This document shows positions 53,548 to 64,000 of a stretch of 64,000 bases of DNA, in pieces. The notes below the pieces were generated by a model that was not told the DNA's origin, ran no database searches, and was given only the letters and a program-made list of their open reading frames with translations. The stretch covers positions 31,680,426 through 31,744,425 of the forward strand of contig OX328106.1 of NCBI GenBank assembly GCA_946811185.2, written 5' to 3'. Source of the stretch: Hippopus hippopus. Lineage: Eukaryota; Mollusca; Bivalvia; Cardiida; Cardiidae. Each line of letters begins with the position of its first letter. Position 1 is the stretch's first letter. Both the position numbers and the translations under genes were made by a program.

Positions 53548-53668
53548 CTAAACAAGCGGACGGTATAGATCCAAGATCAGACTGCACGTTCTGTGCAGTC
53601 TGATCTTTGATCTATGCCGTCCGCAAAGGCACCTGTTTTCGCCCATGGCCCTGAAACGATTAATCAAA
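53548..53668. repeat. FB-B, second subtype, left end lost
   Basis: 'agcggacggtatagatccaa', the core 'gatcagactgcac', GTTCT, the complement, then 'cccatggccctgaaacgatt'. Confidence 0.82.
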
Positions 53669-53969
53669 TATTTGAGGAAACAAAACAACTGTTTAATTAA
53701 TTGGTATCCGATTATTCTCACGAGAGCACGCCCACATTATTTTGTACTGGTTCAAACACGAATCCAATAATTTAAATCTGTCAGTGCTAATCCGTACATT
53801 ACAGAACAGAATTTTACTGCTGTAAGTAATCTAAAATACTTTTAGCAAAATATATAAAGAAAAAAGCAGTAGTAAAAAGATTTACATCAAGAAACTATTT
53901 CGTTTATAAATAATGTGGTATAAATTTAACTACTTTTTTAAAAAATAAATGAATAAATAAATTCAGTCC

Positions 53970-54155
53970 CTTTCGATGGCTGAAAATATAATCCACTAAA
54001 ACTCAAATAGAATAGCTTTGATCTCATATGCTTGGCTACTTAAAGCGGACGGTACATGATACTGTTTCAGACTACCCGTTATGTGCAGTCTGATCTTGAT
54101 CTATGCTACCAGCAGAAGCCACTGTTTCGCCCATAGTGCTGAAAGATTTTTAGGA
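53970..54155. repeat. FB-B, second subtype, worn
   Basis: 'gatggctgaaaatataatcc', 'aaagcggacggtacatgata', 'atgtgcagtctgatcttgat', 'cccatagtgctgaaag'. Confidence 0.72.
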
Positions 54156-54209
54156 CAGATATGATTTATCGTCTGCAATTGTTTTTCAGTTAAAACAGGC
54201 CCGAAATTG

Positions 54210-54410
54210 TGCAGTCGACAAATGAGTCTCACACAAGTGGGGTCGCTGGTTCCATTCCGAGCTCGCCAATTTCTTTTCGAGGATTGATGATAGCCGTTTT
54301 TATACTAGTGTTTCGCCCAGCATATTTGCCAAGCTATCGACAGCTTTTCTGCATAAACATAATCCAGACAATGCCCAGCGGTGAGAGAGGAATGAATTCC
54401 AAAAGGAATT
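54210..54410 (+). repeat. Rearranged second-type SINE
   Basis: The head end 'ggggtcgctggttccattcc' and the start of the body 'gaggattgatgatagccgtt' are in plus orientation. They are followed by body sequence in the opposite orientation ('ccagcggtgagagaggaatg'), so the copy is chimeric or inverted internally. Confidence 0.55.
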
Positions 54411-54456
54411 TTGTGTCAAAATCTTTTTCAAAGCCGCTTTAAAGTTGAATCATCCA

Positions 54457-54667
54457 TTAACTCCTAACCAAACGACAAGAATTTAGACATGTCCAAATTC
54501 AAGGATTTTGCAGACGAAAAAATAAATATTACTCGAAAATTGGAATTCATCATTTAAAAGATAGAAACATTGTGGGAAAAGGAAAAAATGCTCAAGCTCA
54601 AGCATTTTCTCCTTTTCCTCCATTTCCTCAGGGTCGTTTAAAGTTGAACTTGTATGGAACAGGGTTA
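54457..54667. repeat. FB-A element with an altered hairpin tip
   Basis: It starts TTAACTCCTAACCAAACGAC. The centre is 'gtgggaaaaggaaaaaatgc' with 'tcaagctcaagc' in place of the usual 'tggttacca' tip, and the right arm is shortened. Confidence 0.8.
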
Positions 54668-54831
54668 GGTCTAGTCTATCACAACTCACTGATTCAATCA
54701 TTCGAATCAAATTACGGGATGAAATTCATGATGGAATTAGACATGAAAGAATTTAACCAGTCAGGTATTGTCGCTGCACGGTCGTTAGTATAACTCGAAA
54801 TTATTTACATCAAATCTAATCTCTTTCATTT

Positions 54832-55000
54832 ATCCATTTACCAAACGATCTCTTGTCATAAATGTAAAAAAAGAAAAAAGCTCTTTAAAACATTGTCGGA
54901 AAAGGAGAAAATGCTGGTGACCAGCATTTTCTCATCTCTCCACAATGTTTTCTATCCCATAACAGACTAATCCTATCGTTCAATGCTTGTTTGATTCGTG
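54832..55000. repeat. FB-A element, right end lost
   Basis: 'ccatttaccaaacgatctct' and a well-kept hairpin 'ggaaaaggagaaaatgctgg' with its complement. Confidence 0.72.
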
Positions 55001-55234
55001 GAGTGCAAGTGCAATTAGGATGAGGACAACTTTTTCCAGACGTCCTGGTCAAATATGGACAAGCATGAATTTAGGTTTAAAACATGAAAAAAAAAAAATT
55101 ATTAATTATTGTTGTAAAAGGAGACTTATTCGTAACGAGCACACGATGTTTTTAAAAGTCGTCTGCAGTTAGACATAAAATATCATCCATTGATAGTAAA
55201 TGTGTTATCAAATTTTAGCATGACAGAATACAGG

Positions 55235-55310
55235 GACTTTTGCAGGCGGCATATAGTCAAGATGAGACTGCAAGATCTTGGATCTATACCGTCCGATTGT
55301 AAAGTCAAGC
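55235..55310. repeat. FB-B core, half deleted
   Basis: 'gcggcatatagtcaagatga' runs directly into 'gcaagatcttggatctatac' and 'cgtccgattg'. The tip of the stem is gone. Confidence 0.55.
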
Positions 55311-55337
55311 CCACGAGTATGAGATAGAAAATAATCT

Positions 55338-55596
55338 GAGCCGTACTCTGTGAAAAGAGGGCTTAATGCATCCGTGAAAAGTATCGACCCAGGTCAGCCT
55401 GCGCATTCCGCGCAGGCTGACCAGGGCCGAAACTTTTCGCTATTGGTCAATTTTCCGTATGTTGAAGGACCAGTATACCCCATGATTAAGTCGGTTATTA
55501 AAAAAATGCTATTATGGATCAATGATTATGTGATTTCAGGCATCAGTTATCAAGGAGATGCATTAAGCCCCCTTTTGCCAGAGCATGACTTGAGTT
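55338..55596. repeat. FB-C fold-back element, near-consensus
   Basis: The inverted ends are 'actctgtgaaaagagggctt' and 'cccccttttgccagagcatg'. The core arms GGTCAGCCTGCGC and GCGCAGGCTGACC flank 'attcc'. Confidence 0.92.
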
Positions 55597-55811
55597 AGTT
55601 ATATTTTCAGCCGTCGATATAGAGGTCGAGTTTTATATCACTGGCGCTGAACGAGATAAGCGCTGTATTCCGGTAGTGGTCCGCTAGGATTAGGTGCTTC
55701 GTTTATTATTGATAGATCAGTTTGGGTGACAGTAGAGCAATTATCATAATTATAACAATAACAACAATTTGATATGATTCTTTATCGCATTATTGTATAG
55801 CATATGTCTAT

Positions 55812-56135
55812 CTGAGTACTTAGCTGCTTGCTTACTTGGTTTACTTGCTGGCTTGCTTACTTACTTACTCACTTACTTACTTACTTACTGGCTGGCTGGT
55901 TCCCTTCCTTCCTTACTTCCTTACTTACTGACTCACTGACTGACTGGCTGACTTACTTACTGACTCACTGACTGACTCACTGACTCACCGACTGACTCAT
56001 TGACTGACTGGCTGTGACTCATTGACTTACATTTCACTCACTGACTCACTTTTCCACTCACAGACTCACTGACAGACTCACTGACAGACTCACTGACCGA
56101 ATCACTGACCGAATCACTCACTCAATCACTCACTC
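55812..56135. repeat. Tetranucleotide array (ACTT / ACTG / ACTC)
   Basis: About 320 bp of 4-bp units that change along the array: TTAC, then GGCT, then TGAC/TCAC. Longer 8- and 12-bp higher-order units such as 'ctgactga' recur. Confidence 0.88.
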
Positions 56136-56254
56136 ACTCATTAGTTTCAATGGATTGTATTTTCAGCCGTCGAAACAGGTCGAGTTTTATACACAGCTCT
56201 GAATGGGTTAATTTTTAGAAATTGCAATCGGAAAATTAAAGAACAAAATGTGTA

Positions 56255-57449
56255 CGAGGGTTGTTCGATATGTAATGTGTATTGTACGATATCTCAAAAG
56301 CATTCGACTCAAATAGTGAAATGAACATTACATCCCTTCAAAATATTCTCCGCGGTTTGAAATACGTAATTTTAATCTCTGAATCCATTTCTGAAATGCG
56401 CCACGGTACGCCGATTTAGGTAGACCTCTGAGGCACTGACTGATGGCTGAGCCAAGGGCTTGTCGGGACTTGTAACGACGACCAGATAAGAACTTTTTAA
56501 GTTTTGGAAAAAGGAAAAAGTCGCATGGGGCTAGATCTGGAGAGTATGGTGGGTGTGGCAAGACAGTAACCTTCTCCGATTTCAAAAATTGTTAATACCG
56601 ACCTGTAACAATTTTGCCCTTCGGCACCGGAATTTGTACGGCTATACCATCACATGAGAAGAATATGCAATAAAGGACCTTCTTTTGGCAACTACAGGCC
56701 TTCTATCGTGTTTAGTTAGCCATATTTTGTTTCCAATTTTTCTTACTGGTTCGAAATAGTGAACCCATATTTCGTCACCAGTAACAATGTTTGCAAATTG
56801 TCTTTGATTGAATTTGGGAAACATTTTGAGCAATTGCTTAGCGGTTTGTACTCGTACCCGTTTTTGGTCATCTGTCAATATATGCGGTATCCATCTGGCA
56901 GAAATCTTTCGTACTTTCAAAATACGCTTCAAAATGAAATGCACCCGCGATAGCGATATGCCAACAGCGTTGGCAATATCACGAATCGTGTATCTGCCAT
57001 CACTTTCAATTATTTCCCTGACTTTTGAGACATTTGCCTGCCTGTTACAGTCACAGGTCGGCCAGATTTTGCTGCATCTTTGACAGACTCTGTGCCAGTC
57101 AGAAATTTCTTTCTTCACCTACGAACTGTCTCATAAGATACCTTATCAGACCCATAAACTTCCCCCAATTCAGTAAAAATCTGCAATGACCGAGTTTTGT
57201 GCGAACTTTTATATAAGCTCTAATTTCTTCAATATTCTTAATCCATTTCCCAACCATTTTTACAACAGTGGTCAACGACTAGCTCTAATGAAATGACTAT
57301 AAGTTTAAAACTATGTGGAGCTAAAGGCTCGTGTTTATACCGTTGGAAAGGTATTGAATAGAGCTATTCAAGCGTATCACCATCCACGAAATCGTTGAAA
57401 GCGTTATCGCGCTGTGGTACAATACACATTACATATCGAACAGCACTCG
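56255..57449 (-). mobile_element. mariner-type transposon with terminal inverted repeats
   Basis: About 1195 bp between TA dinucleotides (56253-56254 and 57450-57451). The inverted ends are about 30 bp: CGAGGGTTGTTCGATATGTA at left and the complement of CGAGTGCTGTTCGATATGTA at right. It encodes a broken DD34D-type transposase on the minus strand. Confidence 0.92.
56328..57257 (-). pseudogene. mariner transposase, frameshifted and missing its second Asp
   Basis: Reading the minus strand from an ATG at 57257 gives IEEIRAYIKVRTKLG. Frameshifts follow, then RYTIRDIANAVGISLSRVHF (helix-turn-helix), TGDEIWVHYFEP (first catalytic Asp) and, after another shift, GKIVTGRY. The HDNAPAH block with the second Asp is absent. 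Sequence resumes at FLKSEKVTVL and HPPYSPDLAPCDFFLFPKLK (third Asp). At least three frame breaks and a deletion of roughly 35-40 codons make it inactive. It resembles the FLJ37770/GVQW3-like mariner proteins. Confidence 0.9.
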
Positions 57450-57651
57450 TACAATCCTTTTTTCCTGTTGTATCTGTCAAGTTGAGGGATGTAGCTATCC
57501 CTCTCCTGATGGAGCTTCATGTTTTAGCTAGAGGGATGCCAGGGCACAACCCCCCACCCCGCGCGAAACTATTGAAAACGATGACGCGATCTTGTACATT
57601 CTTGGTGTTTTCAGTTGCCTTAGTTCCTTAGTTTAAACTTGAAATTGGCAG

Positions 57652-57877
57652 TTAAACTCTTCAATACCCGACGAAATCTTTGGCTTTAAAGCGTTTGCAG
57701 ACGACAAATTAAATGTGGTTTAAATAGCTTTTTTCTTTGGAATTGCAGACCACATTGTAGGAAAAGGATAGAAAGTCGGTTGCCAGCGTTTTATCTTTTC
57801 TTCAAGATGTTTTCGAATGCCTCTATCATATGGGTCGTCAAATTCGGACTATTTGGCGACAGGTTGAATTTAAAGGT
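57652..57877. repeat. FB-A element, worn
   Basis: 'ttaaactcttcaatacccga' at left, then 'gcgtttgcagacgacaaatt', then 'ttgtaggaaaaggatagaaa' with an imperfect complement. Confidence 0.72.
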
Positions 57878-59059
57878 CAGATTTTTAAAGTCTAACTAAA
57901 CTTGAATAATGTAATTATGATAGAGTTAGCATTTAAGTGTGGATATACAATTTTGGTTCAAGCATTTCTGTTGAAACATTGTCACCATCGGTTTGTTGTG
58001 TGCAAAATTTGTTATATGTATTCTTGTACTTCTTGTTTGTTGCGATCGTTGATTGTAAAACGAGGGTCTAAAAATTTGTACATGAATGGGATTAGCTTGA
58101 AATGCCAACAGTTGATATTTAGACAGAATTAAAATAAATTCTGGTATTAGCTGACAAAATTTTTGTTTCATCTATATTGATAACATTAATTTTGTAGACA
58201 GCAATTCACATTAGATCGTAAATGCCAAATGATAAAATCGCTTTTTTAAATGCATTTCCGTCTTTAACTCGAAATCATTCGGCAGAAATCGAAAGGGTGG
58301 TTGCAATCCAAGATTTTGTTACCCACGTATCAATATAGATATATCTAGCCATGAAGAATTACGTAAAACTAAGTTTCAAGAAAGATGGAAGAAACATATT
58401 CTACTAAAAGATTATATTTGGTATAATATAAGAAAACAGTCGTACATTCGAAAACAATTAATAAAATATCCCGTTAAATAAATAATGATTTTTTATAAAA
58501 AGCCTTACAATTGATGTTAGTGGAAATTAGTAAGACACCGGTTGGGCACCACTACGACCGTACTTTACTTTATTATACATATTCTGTACTGTCTCCATTG
58601 TCCTCTATTACATTGTACACGTATATAGGTTCGTCTAAATCCAGTACAGTTGTTTTTCGGTAATTCCCGCCCCCCTCACATAACAACGCATCAAAATATT
58701 ACGTAAAGCGCGAGAAATGTAAATGCCCGTAAATTACGTCATATTTCCCTCTGGTTGTATGGTATGCGCTGTTTACCGTGGTAACTAGTGCGTGGGAACT
58801 ACTGTTTCCGCCGTCAATTGAAGAGGTAGAAAATCTGAAATCGATATTTTTCACTGGTCGTAACCGTAAAATAGCAAACCTTAATCCACCATTATTTCTC
58901 GAAAAACTACCGAAAAGCATAAAATAATTAAGTGCATTCTATACTATGAGAGCTTGACGCCCATAATATCCAGCACGCAAACTTGTGCGTTATGTACAAA
59001 AAAGGGGGAAAAGAGGATGTTTTTTGTAACGTTAGAGACACAGATCTGCCATTTTTGTT
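57878..59059. other. Intergenic DNA, no gene seen
   Basis: AT-rich. Short frames near 58260-58450 hint at an old retroelement fragment but nothing is recognisable. Confidence 0.35.
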
Positions 59060-59286
59060 AAAACCCTCTGCCAAGGAATCATGTCTTTTCGACCCGAGGA
59101 AGATGACTTTTGAAAACATTGTGGGAAAAGAAGAAAATGCTGGTATCCAACAGATTCTCCTCCTTCCCTACAATATATTCTACCTTTCACAGACAAATAC
59201 AATCCTTTCAGCCACACTTAATTTGTCGTCTGCTCATATTGGCAATATGGACAAGTATAACATTAAAATCGTCTGGTAAAGCATAA
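59060..59286. repeat. FB-A element
   Basis: 'aaaccctctgccaaggaatc' at left. The hairpin 'gtgggaaaagaagaaaatgc' has a diverged right arm. It ends 'tcgtctggtaaagc'. Confidence 0.78.
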
Positions 59287-59974
59287 CTAGCACGTTTGAT
59301 TCCGGGCACGAAATAATTCCATTGACCTGTTTACGTCCCCTGACAACGGCTCGTTCTGTTGATCATTCTGGTGTCACACCACTGGTTTTTGGCCATATTG
59401 AAAATAGAGTGAAATTGGCCATCTTTGAAGCTTCGCAGATCGGTTAATGGCAAACCTTTTGCTTTTCCGTCTCTTGCTGTCTAAAGTACGTCCTTAGTCC
59501 TTCAAAATAATGCATTAAAAACAACATGTCAACCGATTGCGTTTTTCGCTAAATCCCAACAATTACGGGCACCCTAGAATTTTCCCTCTCAAAAACACCG
59601 GTTCACCCCCATGACCCCAATTTTTTGTTCCTCCAGTGACACAAAAGAGTCCACTCAGTATACAATAAAAACACATCTAAGCGGTCCCCCACTGCCTAAA
59701 TTTGAAGCAAATCTAAATTATATACCACTAAGCCCTCTTAGCTCCATAGAACTGTGCAACAAAAGCGCTACTGCAAATTTTCACATGGGACTACTTTTGA
59801 CACTACGAACCGGAAGCAGTCTCGCAGTGGTGCGACACCTTCTACTACGACAAAGTATAGGTCATATTCCTACGCCGCTAATAATATAGTTCCGACCCTT
59901 TCTGACGGCTGATAACAGTTGAAAATACAGTAAAGCTACGAACCAAGAAATAGTGTTGCCTAAGGTCAAAATAA
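59287..59974. other. Intergenic DNA with a 92-codon open frame
   Basis: A plus frame at 59611-59889 (GPPLPKFEANLNYIPLSPLS) is open but has no splice context or family resemblance. I leave it uncalled. Confidence 0.3.
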
Positions 59975-60050
59975 TTTTGAAGTAGATCTAAGATCACGTT
60001 CTGTGCAGTATGATTTTTATTTAATCCGTCTGCGTATAGCACGTATGTCA
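59975..60050. repeat. FB-B fragment
   Basis: 'gtagatctaagatcacgttc' then 'tgtgcagtatgatttttatt' and 'ccgtctgcg'. Confidence 0.5.
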
Positions 60051-60071
60051 TTTATGGCGGTGAATTGGTAG

Positions 60072-60073
<2 letters not shown>

Positions 60074-60112
<39 letters not shown>

Positions 60113-60120
60113 CGCGCGCA
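60074..60120. repeat. (CA)n microsatellite with a (CG)n end
   Basis: Pure CA repeat of about 37 bp followed by 'tgcgcgcgca', an alternating purine-pyrimidine tract. Confidence 0.92.
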
Positions 60121-60207
60121 CCATAAATTGAAGTTACGAAATGGTAATATGGATAATTACATGATCGATGCAGGCTGACATATGAAAATTTCGTAATTAT
60201 TTTTTTC

Positions 60208-60462
60208 CCCATGCTCTATGAAAAGGGGGCTTAAAGCAACTACAAAAAGTTTCGATCCGTGACAGCCTGCGCACTCCGCACAGGCTGACATGGATCGAAA
60301 CTTTTCAATATTGACCAATTTTCTGCATATCTAAGGACTATTCCATCTCATGATTCAGTCGCATATTAGACAAAATGGATTTTATGGATTATATAATGAC
60401 CCGCTTCGAATAGTGGATCGAGGGATGCATTAAGCTCCCTTCTGCCAGAGCACAGCTCAATT
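60208..60462. repeat. FB-C element upstream of the second receptor
   Basis: The inverted ends are 'catgctctatgaaaaggggg' and 'cccttctgccagagcacagc'. The core is 'ggatcgaaac' type arms around 'gtgacagcctgcgcactccg'. It lies about 260 bp before the start codon. Confidence 0.85.
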
Positions 60463-60720
60463 GCATGTTCGTTACATAACAACCCTGTAAGAGCCCAAAT
60501 GGGAATTGTTACGTGTTCGTTCGGCTATGTGCACTGTACATAACGTGCGGACTCTTTGGGGGTTTTAAAGCGCAGAGAACTTGTTACATTAACTTTGCGT
60601 ATTGATGTGAAAAGGACTGCCATTGTAAAATACTGTAAATGCATTCAATGATTTTATGCATATTCTTTCTTAAACTAGTACCATACTGTTTTATTCGGGA
60701 TCAAAACAAGTGAAACAAAA

Positions 60721-63700
60721 ATGCAAGATAAATATCTTTTTAAAATTGTAACTAGTTTTGTAGTTTTCTTAAGTATATTTTCAAACTCAAACCAGGACCA
60801 TGAAACTATTACTGAGATGTTGTCATGTGATATCGGTATAGCTGACGAATGTGGAAATTGTAGCACAGCATGGCCAAACTGGAGGACATCAAAACTACCA
60901 TCGAGAGAGCAGCAGGTCTTAATACCATCCAGGTTAGATGTAGAAATGTATTTAAACAAGTCGTGCACCAAAGAGTATTTGGGAAGTTTCGAAAACGATT
61001 TTCAGAGATTGGTGGTTCGAAAAACTTTACTTGCATGTCCGTTTACAAAACTTTGTCATTTTTCTTTTGGATGGAATCGTTCGTTGTCTTGGTCTCTGGG
61101 ACATGAACCGTGTTGTTCCGAGTGTAGCTGCACCGCAGGATGTGAAACAGAGAGAACCTGTTGTCCCGATTACGACGGTCTTCAGCTTGATATAACTCGG
61201 GAAATGAAAGTTGAGGAAACATGTATGTGGACGGAATTAAACCCGGGTGTAGGTGCATTTTCAGAGAGAAAACGGATTCGAGCTTATCAGACTTGTTCTC
61301 GAGCTACAGACGCAGATGTTCAGTTGATGTGTTCCGGCGATTTTGAATCGTTCTCAAACATTGAACCAGAGGATGTCGTTCCTTTTACTGATACTGATGC
61401 CTCGAAAACCTACAGAAACATACATTGTGCTAGTTGCAATGGTGCTAATTTAAGTATGTTGCAGCCATGGGAGATCAGGTTCAACTGTAAACAAACTACG
61501 AGATTTACCCTCACTGGCAAGCTAATAGCTCTGGTTTTGGATGGAACCCTCTCATGCGGCATGCAATTCCTTCCTCCAAAGGGCGTGCAAATCGAATATT
61601 GTGATCATGTGACCTCAGACTGCAATCTTACTGGACTTTGGGAGAGGTTTGATCCAGTTGCATACAGCGCATGTCGTTTATATGAGACCAAAATTAAGGT
61701 TGAACACGACATTGGACATTTGTATTTTAAGAACCCCTTTTGTGCCATCTGTAATGGTATCAAGCCCAACAGTTATGAGTGTAAAGTTTATGACATGGCC
61801 CCGCCACCGACCTACCCTTTCTCCCACTTGTTCCGAGTAGGTTCCTCAAACAAACAAGAGTCTGCAGAAAAGATAGTTTGTGGCCAGGAATCATTGTACG
61901 ACGACATAACTGTAAGTACTGGGGCAATTTTAACTCAAAATACTAGCAATAGAAAAACACAGAATAATGGTTAAAAAAATATTGGTCTGAAAGGGGCAAA
62001 TGTATATTATAAGCAAGTACTCTTTTTCCCCCGTTTTTTTTTTTTCAAACCATTACTTCATGTGTAAAGAATTGGCTTAGGACTTTGTTTTCCATATCTT
62101 TCAAGACCGATACTTCATTTCGTTCATTTGATTCTCTTTGTACTTGCTTACGGAATTTCATTTTAAATATAAAGTACGACTATAAAATACATAAAATCTC
62201 TATCATACTAGCCAGTATTTTGCTCTTCCATGAGCATTTGGGAAACCTAGTGTGATCCGTTGATCAAATCTCTCGGCTGTATTTCGATGGGGCATATTTA
62301 CACACGTGCACATATACAGATAACATTTTTTCGCTGAAAATAGACTGCTTCACTGCTCGTGTAGTAATAAGACTACTTACAAAAAGAAAACACGAGTCAT
62401 AGTTTTCAGTCGAGGTCTTCCTAAGTGCATTCTCGTCGACAAACAGTTGTAAATCTATTTTTAATGTGATTCATCACTTTTAATGAATTGATAGATATGA
62501 TATCTTCCCTGCAGGTGTTGTTTTCGTTGATCAATGTTTTTCGTAAGAGCCGCCATGTTTATTATCGTGCGGCTGTAAAGTATTTCAAAGTGGACGCCCA
62601 CTTGAAAAGGACGAGCTAAGAAAGAGTTAAGAAATCCTCCAAGTTGTGACGAATATTCCATGCTATGTTATGCCGAGAATCGGGGACCCGATAATATGTT
62701 TCATTGTAGCATGTACATGTATTTAGTTTCAATGGCGTTTTGGGAAAATTGAGGTTAAATGCATCTTCGTAATGCATTATACCAAGCAAGTCATCGCATA
62801 ATATGGATCCATTCATGTCTTAATATGGACAAAATTATGAGAGAGATTGGACTTGCCTTTTGACACGCAGAAAGTTTAGAATTAGCAAAAAGTTACGACC
62901 AAAGTCGTCCTGCGCGGACTGCGCAGTCTGACATGGGTCGATACTTTTTGCCGATTAACCGCCTTTCACACAGAAGGTCATTTATTACTTTCATTGACAA
63001 AAGTAGTTCATGCATGTAGAATTTAAGCCAGCATATATGCTATATCTACAACTATTTTGCTTGCACCGCATGTCTAGTCAAGTTCCCGGAAAACAAGACG
63101 CCCAATATTGCCGGAGCTCACCGCGTGATATACATGTATTAAGTGAAATGAACTCTTCAAAAATTTGAACATTTTTTTTAATCTAAGACAATTTTGATTG
63201 TTTAGAATGTTACGTCGTCGTAATATTCATATGCCATTTATTTAAAAAATGGGGGGGGAGGTTGGAGAAAAACAGTTCTCATGTACTTAATCAGCATTTG
63301 TTTTCATTTTTTTTTTTTTTTTTGTCGTTTTGAATTGTCAATATTTTTTCGAAATCTTACTGTTAAATTTTGTAGGTATATTATTAAAGAAATACCATAT
63401 TGTAGTTGTGTTCTTGAGGCTTGCATTGACTTCTCGTTGCGTGAGAAAAACTGGACATTTAACTCGATCTTTGATCTTGCCAGATTTCAAATTTTCCAGC
63501 GCAGCGAGAAGAAAACAGAAGCCCCAGGAAAGTTACTACGATATAACATTACAACTTTCCTGGGGCTTGATTTCTGCTTATAGCCGCGTTAGAAAAAAAA
63601 TGGGGAAAAAACTCGATCTTCTGTCTCTCTAGATATAAAATTTTCCAATGCAGACAGACGCAAATACAAGTCCAAGGACAGTTTCGACAACATAACATTC

Positions 63701-64000
63701 TGCATTTATTTTTCAGAAACGTTGTCGGGAGGTAACATGCTCCTATCATAGAACCTTCGAAAATGGCGTCTGTAAAGCGTTTATGGAGGAATCATATATG
63801 AATGGATATAGAGTGGACTTCCGAGCAAGACCGTCATCGGAACTACTGGTAGTGGATCTGCTCGAACTCATGCATCATTTAAGGTCAGGCCTTGAAGACA
63901 TCATCAATGGTTTAGAAGACGTAGTCATCTGTGATAGGTCTATCCTTATTAGCGCAAAAAATGTTTCAGGTGAAAATGATCTTGATCTGGTTGTTGAGAG
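60721..64000 (+). CDS. Adhesion/Methuselah-like receptor paralogue, 3' part off the window
   Basis: Exon 1 is 60721-61911 (397 codons) and exon 2 starts at 63717 and is still open at the right edge. The intron is phase 0 and falls at the same place (DDIT | KRCREVTC) as in the receptor at 44135-48348 (DNIT | IQCRKVIC). A clear signal peptide (about 1-22, LFKIVTSFVVFLSIFS) precedes the ectodomain. That carries the same SMB-like cluster (CCSECSCTAGCETERTCCPD), HCASCNG and NPFCAICNG. The downstream segment has HRTFENGVC, matching HRTFKDGRC of the paralogue. The seven-TM part should lie beyond base 64000. Function and localisation are inferred from the paralogue. The two genes are head to head, about 12.4 kb apart. 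Confidence 0.9.
61912..63716 (+). other. Intron of the second receptor
   Basis: GT at 61912-61913 and AG at 63715-63716. It contains one FB-C copy. The remainder is AT-rich with T and G runs and no recognised gene. A direct repeat containing 'ccaggaaagt' recurs near 63520 and 63550 in opposite orientation. Confidence 0.6.
62740..62985. repeat. FB-C fold-back element in the receptor intron
   Basis: 'gcattataccaagcaagtca' at left. The core is 'gtcctgcgcggactgcgcag' with 'gacatgggtcgatacttttt'. The right end is partly deleted. Confidence 0.78.

Noticed and set aside
56328..57118. SETMAR-like domesticated transposase gene
   Set aside because: The frame is broken several times, the second catalytic Asp is missing, and it lies exactly between mariner inverted repeats.
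59611..59889. 92-codon plus frame near the second receptor
   Set aside because: No start context, no motif and no splice sites pairing with neighbours. It may be chance.

Overview
This looks like nuclear DNA from a bivalve mollusc, most likely a heterodont clam. The genes have introns with GT-AG boundaries and the spacing is AT-rich. tRNA-derived SINEs of molluscan type (3' tail close to 'gatatgactgaaataatgttgaaa' followed by a 'gttaaacacc' stretch) occur throughout. The species call is inference; the metazoan, molluscan character is well supported.

Five protein-coding genes can be assembled. (1) 8840-12082 (+): a three-exon gene for a 547-residue protein that joins a USP4/11/15-type DUSP and ubiquitin-like region, a long coiled coil, and a C-terminal KCTD-type BTB/T1 domain. 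(2) 14556-28339 (-): complete nine-exon PSMD4/Rpn10, the proteasome ubiquitin receptor, 384 residues. (3) 34086-37917 (-): a complete three-exon PLAC8/cornifelin-family gene, 127 residues. (4) 44135-48348 (-): a complete two-exon adhesion/Methuselah-like seven-TM receptor, 984 residues, with a somatomedin-B-like cysteine cluster. (5) 60721 to beyond the right edge (+): a paralogue of gene 4, divergently oriented, with the same phase-0 intron position. No prokaryotic-type system, CRISPR array, rRNA or convincing functional tRNA was seen.

Most of the rest is transposon-derived. Three families of short, non-autonomous fold-back elements dominate; I label them locally FB-A, FB-B and FB-C. FB-A (about 225 bp, more than 40 copies or fragments) starts TTAACCCTTTACC, ends GGTAAAGGGTTAA, and carries a central near-perfect palindrome of up to 65 bp. 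FB-B (about 205-215 bp, about 19 copies) starts TTAACCCTTNGNCTGCT and has a central stem of about 20 bp around a GTTCT/AGAAC loop. FB-C (about 230-270 bp, 11 copies) has long inverted ends built on GCTCTGTGAAAAGGGGGC and a GC-rich palindrome (GGTCAGCCTGCGC ... GCGCAGGCTGACC). FB-A and FB-B have the TTAA target and CCC ends typical of piggyBac-type elements. Several copies abut at a single shared TTAA, as expected from serial insertion. A fourth TTAA element of about 220 bp (two copies, 31969-32191 and 52244-52463) is built from an internal tandem duplication.

Other mobile DNA: two hAT-type elements in PSMD4 introns (17372-18476 inside a SINE, and 25491-26696 with ZNF862-like transposase ends), a dead mariner with clear inverted repeats (56255-57449), about 15 SINE copies, and microsatellites. 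Several fold-back copies sit within 15-35 bp of splice sites or at a poly(A) signal of the host genes, so they may contribute RNA-processing signals.

The genes do not form one pathway. Two touch ubiquitin biology: PSMD4 reads ubiquitin chains at the proteasome, and the DUSP-UBL-BTB gene next to it probably encodes a ligase adaptor. The two receptors are a local duplicate pair. The fusion architecture of gene 1 and the palindromic element families are the parts most worth following up.
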